From NCBI GenBank assembly GCA_016744295.1, contig JADGEQ010000029.1, positions 27,929-91,928 of the forward strand: a DNA stretch of 64,000 nt, written 5' to 3'. Below the pieces are notes generated by a model, which was not told where the DNA came from, searched no databases, and saw nothing but the letters and a program-made list of their open reading frames with translations. Origin of the DNA: Desulfobacteraceae bacterium. Lineage in GTDB: Bacteria; Desulfobacterota; Desulfobacteria; Desulfobacterales; Desulfobacteraceae. This document shows, one piece after another, positions 28,799 through 38,721 of the stretch. Both the position numbers and the translations under genes were made by a program. The number at the start of each line of letters is the position of its first letter. Position 1 is the first letter of the stretch.

Positions 28799-29956
28799 TC
28801 AATTGAATGGAAATGATATGGTAAAGGTGGTACCGGAATCTGGTTCGGATTCAACTGTTATGGTGCCATGATATCCTTCCACCATGGCCTTTACACTGGC
28901 AAGTCCGAGTCCTGTTCCCTTTCCAATGGGTTTGGTGGTAAAATTTGGTAAAAAAATATGTTCCAATTTTTCTTTCGCAATTCCGCAGCCTGTATCTGAA
29001 AGCCAAATGAATATCTTATCTTCTCTAAAACGTGTTTTAACAAAAAACCGTTTATCATCTGTATCTTCCATTGCATCAATGGCATTTTTAATAATATTGT
29101 CAAATATCTGTTTTAGCTGAATCCTTTTCCCCATGAAGCAAGGAAGGGAGTCATCAAGATCAATCTCCTTTTGAATCTTATTTTTAAAAAGAAAATTAAT
29201 ATCATATAATTTAAATTCACTCTTAATCAAAGCATTCATATCAATGGATTCTTCATCCTGATTTTCAGAATCCCGCATGTGAATAAGAATGCTCGAAATG
29301 ATCTGATCCATATCATCGGATGACTTTCTTGCAATATGGATATATTTTTTTATTTCATCCATGTTCGGCAAAGCTTGATTCGCCAGCAATTCGATTAGTT
29401 GCAAAGCACCGAGCATACCACTGAGGGGATTGTTCAGATTATGTACGATTTGTGACGTATATTTACCTATTTCAGCTGCATTTTGAATTTCAAACAATTC
29501 CTTTGTTTTTTTTGCTACCCGTGCCTCAAGTTCAGCTGTGTATTCTTGTAATTGATTGAGCAGATCTTTTTTCTCTTGTTTGAGATTATATAACTCAAAG
29601 GCCTGTTTTATAATATTGATCAGTTCAATATCATCCCAGGGTTTACTGATGTATCTTAGAATATTGCCGTCATTTATGGCATTTAAAACTGTTTGGGATT
29701 CAGAATTACCCGACAGAACCAGCCTGATGATGTCGGGGTGGGTTTTCTTAACCGTTTTTAAAAGCTCAATACCGTTCATCACAGGCATATTTAGATCAGA
29801 AAGCACCACATGAATCTTTCTATTTTTAATAATTTCAAGAGCTTCATTTCCGGATAAGGCAAAAAAACACTCAAAACCCATATTCCTTAAAAGCCTTTTT
29901 AAAGCCAATAGAATCATCTTTTGGTCATCGACGATCAATAATGCATTTGTTCCCAT
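28799..29956 (-). CDS. Response regulator-histidine kinase fusion
   Basis: LLIVDDQKMILLALKRLL...VVLSDLNMPVMNG...ISKPWDD; H-box YTSQIVHNLNNPLSGMLGAL; FTTKPIGKGTGLGLASVKAMVEG. Confidence 0.92.
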   Translation of the reverse strand: MGTNALLIVDDQKMILLALKRLLRNMGFECFFALSGNEALEIIKNRKIHVVLSDLNMPVMNGIELLKTVKKTHPDIIRLVLSGNSESQTVLNAINDGNILRYISKPWDDIELINIIKQAFELYNLKQEKKDLLNQLQEYTAELEARVAKKTKELFEIQNAAEIGKYTSQIVHNLNNPLSGMLGALQLIELLANQALPNMDEIKKYIHIARKSSDDMDQIISSILIHMRDSENQDEESIDMNALIKSEFKLYDINFLFKNKIQKEIDLDDSLPCFMGKRIQLKQIFDNIIKNAIDAMEDTDDKRFFVKTRFREDKIFIWLSDTGCGIAKEKLEHIFLPNFTTKPIGKGTGLGLASVKAMVEGYHGTITVESEPDSGTTFTISFPFN

Positions 29957-30274
29957 AAATACCTTTTGAGACCAGGTGGGTTGGGTTAGGCTTTTAAATA
30001 TTCCAAAACGTTGCTGCCTGTATATTGACTATCCTTAACTTTAATAATTACAATACCCAGAGATAAAAGTCAAAATTCCTTTTCCCCAAAATCCGCTGTG
30101 TGATTTTAACTGACGACTCCAAACTTGGTTCAATCTTTTTAAACAACTAGTTCGCATTTGGTTAATTTTGAGGTTTTATTTTATTTGAGAATGGGATATC
30201 CTGTTTCTGTTAAAAAATGGATTTATGGAACCAGTTGGCATTCAACTATAAAAGAAAGAGGTGGAAAATAAACG

Positions 30275-30874
30275 ATGAATGACTTTGAAACCCTTTTGGC
30301 AGGATCTGTCAGGGAACATGGCCACCTTTGCCCGGGTCAGGTCATTGGCGTTCGCATGGCGCTGCTGGGACTGGAACTTATAGGACTGAAAAATACCAGG
30401 GGAACCAGTGAAATCAAAAAACTCATCGTATATGTGGAAATAGACCGATGCGCCACAGATGCCATCTCCTACGTCACCGGCGTCAAGCTGGGCAGAAGAT
30501 CTCTAAAATTCAAAGATTACGGCATTATGGCGGCAACCTTTGTCAACCTTTCCACCCAAAAGGCCTTTCGAATTGTCTCAACAGAATCCTCAAGGGAAGC
30601 TTCCAAGGCCTATGCTCCCCAAGGGGAAAATCTCCATACCCGTCAACTTACGGCATATAAGATCATGCCCTTGTCAGAATTATTCAGGGTGCAGGAGGTA
30701 AGCGTTGATATTCCGGCGGCGGACATGCCCGGTCCCTCTGCATTTAAAATTGCCTGTGACAACTGCGGCATTGTCCTGAGAGATCAAAAAGAGGTCCGAA
30801 ACCAGGGCAGAATTCTTTGCCATGCCTGCGCCGGCACGGCCTACTATAGGGAAAAAAAGCTGATCTCCCTTTAA
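30275..30874 (+). CDS. FmdE-family protein with C-terminal zinc finger
   Basis: REHGHLCPGQVIGVRMALLGLELIG...VEIDRCATDAISYVTGVKLGRRSLKFKDYGIMAATF; CDNCG...CHACAGTAYY. Confidence 0.88.
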   Translation: MNDFETLLAGSVREHGHLCPGQVIGVRMALLGLELIGLKNTRGTSEIKKLIVYVEIDRCATDAISYVTGVKLGRRSLKFKDYGIMAATFVNLSTQKAFRIVSTESSREASKAYAPQGENLHTRQLTAYKIMPLSELFRVQEVSVDIPAADMPGPSAFKIACDNCGIVLRDQKEVRNQGRILCHACAGTAYYREKKLISL

Positions 30875-31158
30875 ATAAACGCTGCAACACTAATTTCCTT
30901 CTCTTCTAGGATTTTTCCATTCTGTTTTTCTCCAGGGGTTGTAACAGTGAACTCCTAAAATCGTTACATGTTTTACATGGTTGTTTGTTCTGTAATTTCG
31001 ATAACTTGCCCAGACTATGGACAATTTCAATTGACACAGCCCTGACCATGTGAGCTTAGTAAAGAATACTATTTTGTGGTATCCTGCCCGGTGCTTCCCG
31101 TCGGGAATTCGAGCGGACAAGAAGAACGATATGTTACACCTAACCTTAAGACTAAGGA

Positions 31159-31389
31159 GTGACAATGCCGATTTTCAGTTATCTGGTCTATCCTGAACAA
31201 GACAAAAAACAACAATTGATTACGGATCTCACCCGTGAACCCTTCTGTGAAATAAAGGTTGCTGAAAACCAAGAGGTGCTGATTCTGATCACAGACACCC
31301 CGGATGAGGAAACCAACAAATCCCTCCAGGACAGGATACAAAATCTGGATTCTTTGCAGTCCCTTTCCATGACATTCGGCCATAAATAA
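31159..31389 (+). CDS. napD: NapD-like chaperone
   Basis: Short ferredoxin-like-fold protein (MPIFSYLVYPEQDKKQQLITDLTREPFCEIKVAENQEVLILITDT) immediately upstream of napA. Confidence 0.7.
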   Translation: MTMPIFSYLVYPEQDKKQQLITDLTREPFCEIKVAENQEVLILITDTPDEETNKSLQDRIQNLDSLQSLSMTFGHK

Positions 31390-31455
31390 TGCTTGGTTAC
31401 TAAAGATACAGCCAATTTTATATAATCCTTCCACTCTAAAAAAGGAGTTTGGTCC

Positions 31456-33771
31456 ATGACGACGAACAGAAGATCATTTATCAAGGCCATGGCCATGAAC
31501 AGTGCAGCCGTTGCTGCCACTGCTATCTTTCCCGGCATTACGTTTTCCGGCTGGGAAAAAACCGACCCGCCTTCGGGATCAATCCTATGGAACAAGACAC
31601 CCTGCCGATTCTGCGGTACCGGGTGCAGCCTGCTTGTCGGCGTATCCGGGGAAAAAGCTGTGGCCGTCAAGGGAGATCCCAATTGTTCCGTCAACAAGGG
31701 TCTTTGCTGCGTGAAAGGATATCATTGTGTCCAGATTCTATATGGCAAGGACCGGTTCAAAACCGCCTATGTCCGAAAAAACGGAACGTTTGTGGCAACG
31801 CCCATAGCCGAAGCCCTGGACCTTGTGGCCAAAAAATTAGGAGAATCCATCCAGAAAACAGGCAAGGATTCCGTGGCCATTTATGGTTCCGGACAATGGT
31901 CCATCCCCGACGGGTATGCCGCCTCCAAACTGTTCAAGGGCTGTATCGGCACCAATAATGTGGAGGCCAATGCAAGACTCTGCATGGCCTCAGCCGTCAC
32001 CGGCTGTTTGACCAGTTTTGGCCTGGATGAGCCCATGGGCTGCTACGAGGACATTGACAATGCCGATGTCTTTGTCACCTGGGGCAACAACATGGCGGAG
32101 ATGCACCCGGTTCTCTTTTCCCGGATGCTGGCCAATAGAAAATCAAAAACCAATGTACAAATCATTGACCTTACCACCCGGTGGACCCGGTCCAGCCAGG
32201 CTGCAGACAAGTCCATTTTATTTGAGCCCCAGACTGATCTGGCCATTGCCAACGGCATTTGCCATGAGATCATTAAAAACAACTGGGTCAACTGGGAATT
32301 TGTGAACAACCATGTCTCATTTCACTCGGGTAAAACCAATATCGGTTATGGCACCCAGGACCATTTTAAATTCAAGGATGAGGCCAAAACAGAAGATTTT
32401 GCGGCCTATAAAACATTTCTTGCAGACTATACCCCTGAAAAAGTGGAAAAAATCTCCGGCGTGTCTGCGGAAGACATTAAATACCTGGCCTCCCTCTTTG
32501 GTGACCCGGACAAACGGGTCACCTCCTTCTGGACCATGGGAATGAACCAGCACACCCGGGGCACCTGGATTAACAACCTGGTCTATAATATTCATTTGCT
32601 CACGGGTAAAATTTCCACCCCGGGCAACTCTCCTTTTTCCCTGACCGGTCAGCCCTCGGCCTGCGGCACGGTGCGGGAGGTGGGAACCCTGACCCACAAA
32701 CTTCCCCACGGGGTGGTCATGAACCAAAAGGACCGGGAAATGGCGGCCAAAATCTGGGAGGTTCCCGTGGAAAACATTGATCCAAAGCCCACCTACCATA
32801 CCGTGGAGATGTTTCGGGCCCTGGACCGGGGGGATATCAATTTCATGTGGATCCAGGTGACCAACCCCATGGTGACCATGCCCAATTTAAAACGGTATCG
32901 CGACGGGGCCAAAAAGGATGACCGGTTCATTGTGGTATCGGAAATCTACCCCACCCCCACCTCGGATGTGGCAGACGTCATCCTGCCCTCGGCCCTCTGG
33001 GTGGAACGGGAGGGTTTTTTCGGCAATTCCGAACGAAGGACCCAGCACAATGCCCAATTGGTGCCCAAACCCGGCGAGGCCATGTGCAACACCTGGCAGC
33101 TCATCCAGGTGGCAAGGCGGTTGGGATTTAAACGTCAATTTTCCTGGAGCCAGGAAACCTATATTGAAGATATCTGGAACGAATATACAAGGTTCCATGA
33201 CAACCCCAAACATCGAATGGCTCCCTATAAACTTCTGAAGGAACGATCCGGGGTTCAATGGCCCTTTGTCAACGGCAAAGAGACAAGGTGGCGGTACAAT
33301 GGCAAATATGACCCGGCCTGTGAGGGGGATTCCTTTGATTTTTACGGGAAACCCGATCACAGGGCCTGGATCTGGCTGCGCCCCTATGAACCGCCAGCCG
33401 AATCCCCGGACAAAGAGTATCCCTTCTGGCTCAATACGGGCCGGGTGCTGGAGCATTGGCACACAGGCTCCATGACCCGTCGAATTCCCATTCTGCACAA
33501 GGCAGTTCCGGAATCCTATGTTGAAATAAATGCCGAAGACGCCAAAGAAATGGGGGTTGTCAACAAAAGTCTGGTAAACATCATTTCCAGGCGGGGGAAG
33601 ATGGCCATGAAGGCCAACATCAATGGGAGGGGCAATCCCCCCAGGGGTCAGGTCTTTGTCCCCTTCTTTGATGAAAATTTTCTGATCAACGAGGTCACCC
33701 TGGATGCCTTTTGCCCCATATCCAAGCAGCCAGATTATAAAAAATGTGCCGTAAGAGTGGAGAAAGCATGA
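31456..33771 (+). CDS. napA: Periplasmic nitrate reductase-type molybdoprotein, catalytic subunit
   Basis: N-terminal Tat-like NRRSFIKAMAMNSAAVAATAIFP; CRFCGTGCSLLVGVSGEKAVAVKGDPNCSVNKGLCCVKGYH; NARLCMASAVTG (Mo-ligand Cys region); HTRGTWINNLVYNIHLLTG. Confidence 0.9.
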   Translation: MTTNRRSFIKAMAMNSAAVAATAIFPGITFSGWEKTDPPSGSILWNKTPCRFCGTGCSLLVGVSGEKAVAVKGDPNCSVNKGLCCVKGYHCVQILYGKDRFKTAYVRKNGTFVATPIAEALDLVAKKLGESIQKTGKDSVAIYGSGQWSIPDGYAASKLFKGCIGTNNVEANARLCMASAVTGCLTSFGLDEPMGCYEDIDNADVFVTWGNNMAEMHPVLFSRMLANRKSKTNVQIIDLTTRWTRSSQAADKSILFEPQTDLAIANGICHEIIKNNWVNWEFVNNHVSFHSGKTNIGYGTQDHFKFKDEAKTEDFAAYKTFLADYTPEKVEKISGVSAEDIKYLASLFGDPDKRVTSFWTMGMNQHTRGTWINNLVYNIHLLTGKISTPGNSPFSLTGQPSACGTVREVGTLTHKLPHGVVMNQKDREMAAKIWEVPVENIDPKPTYHTVEMFRALDRGDINFMWIQVTNPMVTMPNLKRYRDGAKKDDRFIVVSEIYPTPTSDVADVILPSALWVEREGFFGNSERRTQHNAQLVPKPGEAMCNTWQLIQVARRLGFKRQFSWSQETYIEDIWNEYTRFHDNPKHRMAPYKLLKERSGVQWPFVNGKETRWRYNGKYDPACEGDSFDFYGKPDHRAWIWLRPYEPPAESPDKEYPFWLNTGRVLEHWHTGSMTRRIPILHKAVPESYVEINAEDAKEMGVVNKSLVNIISRRGKMAMKANINGRGNPPRGQVFVPFFDENFLINEVTLDAFCPISKQPDYKKCAVRVEKA

Positions 33772-34472
33772 TGGAAAAACCCAAACCGGCAAAATTATTT
33801 TTTCTTTTTGCAGGGATCTGCGTCATTGCCATACCATTTATTATATTTTCAGCCCTGTCCCTAAGCTCCCAGGAAATGGGATCCCAGGAGATTAAATCCC
33901 ATGGGACAAGCTCACAGACACAGAACCTTAATTTTGATCACAACGGCAGGGTGGTATTTACCGGATATGATGATACCACGGCTGACTATATGGAAGGCAA
34001 TTCCACCTCCCGCACCCTGAATTATTATTATTCCCTGCGCCAGTATCCGGGTTCCCCGCCTTACATTGTCCACACCCTTGAGGATGAGAAAGGAAGGACC
34101 TATGAATGCCTGTCCTGCCATGCCAGGGGCGGGTTTACCCAAAGCATGAACCGGTTTACCCCGGTCACCCCCCACCCAGAGCAAACCTATTGCCGACAAT
34201 GCCATGTGAAACCTGTCACAGAAAAATTGTTCAAGGAAACCGACTGGGCCAGCATCATGCCGCCGAGGCTGGGTCGGTCTGCCCTGCCCGGAAGCCCGCC
34301 ACCCATTGCCCATGAGCTCCAGATGCGGGAGAACTGTATTGCCTGCCATGTGGGACCGGGGGCGGTGGCCGTCATCCGGGTGGAACACCCCATGCGGGGA
34401 AACTGCAGGCAATGTCATTTGCCAATGGTTGCAACGGATGTGTTTAAAAGAGCCCCACAATCCAAAGAATGA
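33768..34472 (+). CDS. NapB-like c-type cytochrome with four CxxCH motifs
   Basis: CLSCH, CRQCH, CIACH, CRQCH; N-terminal signal anchor. Start taken as MMEKPKPAKLFF (track ORF starts 3744 upstream of this at 33744). Confidence 0.8.
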   Translation: MMEKPKPAKLFFLFAGICVIAIPFIIFSALSLSSQEMGSQEIKSHGTSSQTQNLNFDHNGRVVFTGYDDTTADYMEGNSTSRTLNYYYSLRQYPGSPPYIVHTLEDEKGRTYECLSCHARGGFTQSMNRFTPVTPHPEQTYCRQCHVKPVTEKLFKETDWASIMPPRLGRSALPGSPPPIAHELQMRENCIACHVGPGAVAVIRVEHPMRGNCRQCHLPMVATDVFKRAPQSKE

Positions 34473-34484
34473 GGTGGTATAAAA

Positions 34485-35105
34485 ATGCAGTTGGTTAAAA
34501 TGAAATTGCTTAAAAACAACCTTTTACGGATACTGCCGGTGTTGCTGATTCTGATTTTTACAGTTGCTTTTTCCGGCACCCCCGGAATAAACGAACGGAT
34601 AAAACAGGCCCAAGCCCCCTATGACAAAAGAATAGAACCGCCCATCCCCCTTCCCGTCAACACGGTAAAGGTATTGGTTCCCGACCAGGGCGGAACATTT
34701 TATACCCAGACCAGAAAGGACCAGATAAAACGCTTCCAATGCAGCGCCTGTCACAACAACAAAGAGGTGATGATCAAAAATGCCGCCCGAATCTCCCATG
34801 CAGACAAACGAATCGTCCATGGCAGCACATCGGGCCCTCTGGATTGCAACACCTGCCACAGCAAAGAAAATCGGGATTTTCTGACCACCAGCAAGAATAG
34901 AAAAATAGACATGGATCATGCCTATGCCCTTTGCGGGGAATGCCATTTCAGGCAGAAAAAAGATTGGATCGGCGGGGCCCACGGCAAGCCCGTGAGCCAC
35001 TGGGCCGGGGAAAGGGTGGTTAAAAATTGCACCTCCTGCCATGATCCCCATTCCCCCCGGTTTAAAAAAAGATGGCCGGCAACCTATTCTCCCCCGTTTA
35101 AATAA
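34485..35105 (+). CDS. Tetrahaem c-type cytochrome (NapM/NapC-like electron carrier)
   Basis: CSACH, CNTCH, CGECH, CTSCH plus signal anchor LLRILPVLLILIFTVAFS. Confidence 0.8.
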   Translation: MQLVKMKLLKNNLLRILPVLLILIFTVAFSGTPGINERIKQAQAPYDKRIEPPIPLPVNTVKVLVPDQGGTFYTQTRKDQIKRFQCSACHNNKEVMIKNAARISHADKRIVHGSTSGPLDCNTCHSKENRDFLTTSKNRKIDMDHAYALCGECHFRQKKDWIGGAHGKPVSHWAGERVVKNCTSCHDPHSPRFKKRWPATYSPPFK

Positions 35106-35117
35106 ACAGGAAAATAT

Positions 35118-36122
35118 ATGGATCCCAATAAAAAGACAAACAAGACTCCACAGGACAAGCACCCTGCCAATGACCCAATCGATAATCGGGTCAATAATCG
35201 GGTCAATAATCAGGTCAATCACCTGTCCCGGCGAAGCTTTCTGAAAGGGACGGCAGCTGTTGCAGGCTCTGCCGCAGCCTCCGGATGTAAGCCCGCAGGG
35301 CTTCTGGGCAGCACCGAAGCCTTTGCCCTGGAATTCCAGGAATACTTTAAAAAACATTACAAACTCATGACCCCGGAAGAACAGCTGGAGACTATACGCC
35401 GGTTGGAGCGCCTGGCAATGCTCAGGGAGAAGGCTGAGGTTAAAATTTCCACTCGACCTGCCCAGCCAAATGTCCTCTACGGCTATGCCTTTAACGTGAC
35501 CCGGTGCGAAGGATACATGGAATGCGTCAAGGCCTGTATCAAAGAGAACAATCTGGATCGTGACTCCAATACCCAGTATATCCGGATTTTTGAAATGGAG
35601 CACGGAAAAATGTCCCCGGACCAGGGGGATGGTAAATTTTTCCACGAGGTGCCAAGGCTTGGTCATTTCTACATGGGGATCCAATGTTTTCAATGCGAAA
35701 ACCCGCCCTGTGTCAAAGCATGCCCCACCAAAGCCACCTGGAAGGAACCCGACGGGATTGTGGTGGTGGATTATGACTGGTGCATCGGCTGCCGCTACTG
35801 CATGGCTGCCTGCCCATACTGGGGCCGGCGATTCAATTGGAATCAACCCCGGGTGCCAAAGGATGAGGTCACCCGGGACCAGCATTATCTGGGTAATAGA
35901 CTGCGGGTCCGGGGCATGATGGAAAAATGCACCTTTTGTATCCAGAAAAGCCGGAAGGGTGAACTGACGGCCTGCGCCCAGGCCTGTCCCACCGGGGCCA
36001 GGGTGTTTGGCAACCTTCTGGACCCTAGTTCAGAAATCCGGTTTGTACTGGAAAACAAAAAAGTTTACCGGCTCAAGGAAGATTTGGGAACCGATCCTAA
36101 ATTCTGGTTTTTTATAGATTAA
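35118..36122 (+). CDS. Tat-exported 4Fe-4S ferredoxin subunit (NrfC/PsrB-like)
   Basis: Tat motif SRRSFLKGTAAVAGSAAA; CFQCENPPCVKACPTKA; CIGCRYCMAACPYWGRRFNWN; CTFCIQKSRKGELTACAQACPTGARVFGN. Confidence 0.9.
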   Translation: MDPNKKTNKTPQDKHPANDPIDNRVNNRVNNQVNHLSRRSFLKGTAAVAGSAAASGCKPAGLLGSTEAFALEFQEYFKKHYKLMTPEEQLETIRRLERLAMLREKAEVKISTRPAQPNVLYGYAFNVTRCEGYMECVKACIKENNLDRDSNTQYIRIFEMEHGKMSPDQGDGKFFHEVPRLGHFYMGIQCFQCENPPCVKACPTKATWKEPDGIVVVDYDWCIGCRYCMAACPYWGRRFNWNQPRVPKDEVTRDQHYLGNRLRVRGMMEKCTFCIQKSRKGELTACAQACPTGARVFGNLLDPSSEIRFVLENKKVYRLKEDLGTDPKFWFFID

Positions 36123-36176
36123 AATTTAAGGACCAACTTCAAGGAGAAACTTAAAGTACGAAACCTAAGGAGAAAT

Positions 36177-37400
36177 ATGAATCAAGTCCAGTCGAAAAAA
36201 AATCTTGTTACCTTTATCAAGGATACCCTGGCATGGAATTTTTCCGGCTCCACCGGATATCAGCTGTATCTTTGCTTTACCCTCTGCCTCATGGTCACCG
36301 GTGTCTATGGATATTTTATTCAATTCAAACAGGGACTTGTTGCCACCAACATGTCCAATATTGTATCCTGGGGGTTTTACATCTCCAATTTCACCTTTCT
36401 GGTGGGGGTGGCAGCAGCAGCTGTCATGCTCATCCTTCCCGCCTATATTTTCAATGACAAGGATCTGCACAAGGTGGTTATCATAGGTGAAGTGGTGGCG
36501 GTGGGAGCTCTGATCATGTGCATGAGTTTTGTATTTGTGGATCTTGGCCGGCCCTTGCAGTTCTGGCACCTGATTCCAGGGATAGGCCAGCTCAATTTTC
36601 CCTCATCCCTTCTTGCCTGGGATATCCTGGTACTCAACGGATATCTGGCCCTCAACGCTCTGATACCGGCCTATATTGTCTATTGCCATTATCATAATAG
36701 GGAACCTGTGGGCAAATACTACAAACCCTTTATCTTTATCTCCATTGGCTGGGCCGTTGCCATCCACATGGTAACCGCCTTTCTCTACCAGGGGCTTCCG
36801 GCAAGACCCTTTTGGAACAACCCCCTCATGGGACCGCGTTTCCTTGCGTCTGCTTTTGCAGCCGGGCCTGCCATTATCAGCCTGGTCCTCCATGTGGTCA
36901 ATTCCGCCACAAATTATAAGATTGAGAACAAGATTTTCAACAAGCTGAGAATCATCATTGTGGTGGCCGCTGTCATCAATCTGCTCATGCTTTTTTCAGA
37001 GATTTTCAAGGAATTTTATTTCCCCACCCACCACAGCCAGTCGGCCATTTACCTGTTTTTCGGCCTGGAAGGGCACAATTCCCTTGTGCCATGGATCTGG
37101 ACCGCCATTTCCATAAACCTTCTGGGAACTCTTATCCTGGCCTTTAACCCCTTCAGAGAGCGTCAGATTTTTCTTTTTCCGGCACTGATCCTGATCATTG
37201 TAGGCATCTGGATTGAAAAGGGCATCGGCCTTATTGTCCCGGGCCTGGTTCCTTCCCCCATGGGCGAACTCATAGATTATGCGCCAAGCTTGGTGGAACT
37301 GATGATCACCCTGGGCATTGTGGGGTTGGGGATGTTTGTGATTACCATGCTCTTAAAACCGGCCCTGATCATTGAAAAAGAGTATGAAAAAAACCATTAA
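36177..37400 (+). CDS. nrfD: NrfD/PsrC-family integral membrane quinone-interacting subunit
   Basis: Polytopic; LAWNFSGSTGYQLYLCFTLCLMVTGVYGYFIQF..., FVDLGRPLQFWHLIPGIGQLNFPSSLLAWDILVLNGYL. Confidence 0.9.
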   Translation: MNQVQSKKNLVTFIKDTLAWNFSGSTGYQLYLCFTLCLMVTGVYGYFIQFKQGLVATNMSNIVSWGFYISNFTFLVGVAAAAVMLILPAYIFNDKDLHKVVIIGEVVAVGALIMCMSFVFVDLGRPLQFWHLIPGIGQLNFPSSLLAWDILVLNGYLALNALIPAYIVYCHYHNREPVGKYYKPFIFISIGWAVAIHMVTAFLYQGLPARPFWNNPLMGPRFLASAFAAGPAIISLVLHVVNSATNYKIENKIFNKLRIIIVVAAVINLLMLFSEIFKEFYFPTHHSQSAIYLFFGLEGHNSLVPWIWTAISINLLGTLILAFNPFRERQIFLFPALILIIVGIWIEKGIGLIVPGLVPSPMGELIDYAPSLVELMITLGIVGLGMFVITMLLKPALIIEKEYEKNH

Positions 37401-37425
37401 AAGATATTCTCATAAACCCCTCACC

Positions 37426-38721
37426 TCATCTCATCTGGCGGCAATGGGTCTCCTTGGTAAAGAACAGGAGTAAAACAGATAAAAGAACCCAGCACATCAT
37501 GGGGGTGAATCCAATCTCATAGGCATCCAGGGAATAGACCCTTACCCCCTTGATCAACTGACCGGTCCAGTGTCTGTCCAAAATCCAGCCAACAGCGGGC
37601 TGGAGAAACATGGGTCCCATCATCACCCCCATGTTGGTAAGGCCGGAAACTGTCCCGGACAAAGAAGGAGGAACCGATTCCCTGGCAAAGGCAAAACCTA
37701 AGATCATACAACCTGAAAAAAAACCAGTCACAAAAAAAACCAGAAAAAGCTGCTGAAAGGAAAGACTTTCCCGAAACAAAATCAAGGCCCATCCCATGGC
37801 GACCACCATGCTTCCAATAAGATACAAAGGTTTTCGTTTCCCCAGATAGTCTGACAGCCAACCGAAGAAAGGAGCACCCAGGGCCCAGGCAACCAGTAAA
37901 ACCGAGGTAAGGCCGGCTGCCCTGGCCGGACTCATTTGATGATGGGATATCAAATACGGCACCCCCCAGAGTCCGGAGAAAGTAAGGATACACCCCACAA
38001 TTCCGCCGGGGATGATAAACAACAACCAGGTATTCCGAAATGCAGCCACCTTTAAAAGAGACTGGCAAATGCTACGCCCGGACAATGGTATGGGCGGGGG
38101 GAGATTTTCTGTGAAACCCGGATATCCCTTTTCCTGGGGCCAATCCCTGACAACAAACCAGATCAGTCCGCCCAGAGCAAGGGTCATCACACCGGTGACA
38201 CCAATAACCATACGCCAATGGAAGGTGTCCATGAGAAACCGTAGGGGGGGACCTGCGGTGACCGCACCAATAAGACCAATGGACAGAGCATTCCCCCCAA
38301 CAAAGGCATAGATTTTTTCAGGGAACCAGGAAGAGGAGAGTTTAAGCAGTCCCACAAAGGCCACTGCCACGGACCCGCCAATGAGCAACCGACCCAGTCC
38401 GGCCAAAAAAAATCCAGAAGACAGGGCAAAAAGAAGGGTTCCCACACCTGCCACCAGACAACCGGCGGTGAGAAGTTTTCTGGGGCCCAGGGCATCTGCC
38501 AGAATCCCCGTGGGAATCTGCATGGCCACATAGGCATAGAAATAAAGACCGGACAGATGCCCCAGACCCGAGGCCGAGATATGAAAATCCTGCATCAATT
38601 CCAGCGTCATGACCCCCGGAGCCACCCGCTGAAAAAATCCAGCCAAATAAAAAAGGGCGCCCAGCCCCCAGACAAACCAGGCCAACGCCATGGGGGGCCC
38701 AATCTGTTTATTGATTTCCAT
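37426..38721 (-). CDS. MFS transporter
   Basis: 12-TM pattern, YVAMQIPTGILADALGPRKLLTAGCLVAGVGTLLFALSSGF. ORF extends to 38760; MEINKQIGPPMALAWFV is a plausible start. Confidence 0.88.
   Translation of the reverse strand: MEINKQIGPPMALAWFVWGLGALFYLAGFFQRVAPGVMTLELMQDFHISASGLGHLSGLYFYAYVAMQIPTGILADALGPRKLLTAGCLVAGVGTLLFALSSGFFLAGLGRLLIGGSVAVAFVGLLKLSSSWFPEKIYAFVGGNALSIGLIGAVTAGPPLRFLMDTFHWRMVIGVTGVMTLALGGLIWFVVRDWPQEKGYPGFTENLPPPIPLSGRSICQSLLKVAAFRNTWLLFIIPGGIVGCILTFSGLWGVPYLISHHQMSPARAAGLTSVLLVAWALGAPFFGWLSDYLGKRKPLYLIGSMVVAMGWALILFRESLSFQQLFLVFFVTGFFSGCMILGFAFARESVPPSLSGTVSGLTNMGVMMGPMFLQPAVGWILDRHWTGQLIKGVRVYSLDAYEIGFTPMMCWVLLSVLLLFFTKETHCRQMR

Noticed and set aside
32887-33792. 301-aa minus-strand ORF
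   Set aside because: Antisense to napA; shadow ORF.
34524-35885. 453-aa minus-strand ORF
   Set aside because: Antisense to two cytochrome/ferredoxin genes with clear CxxCH and Fe-S motifs; shadow ORF.
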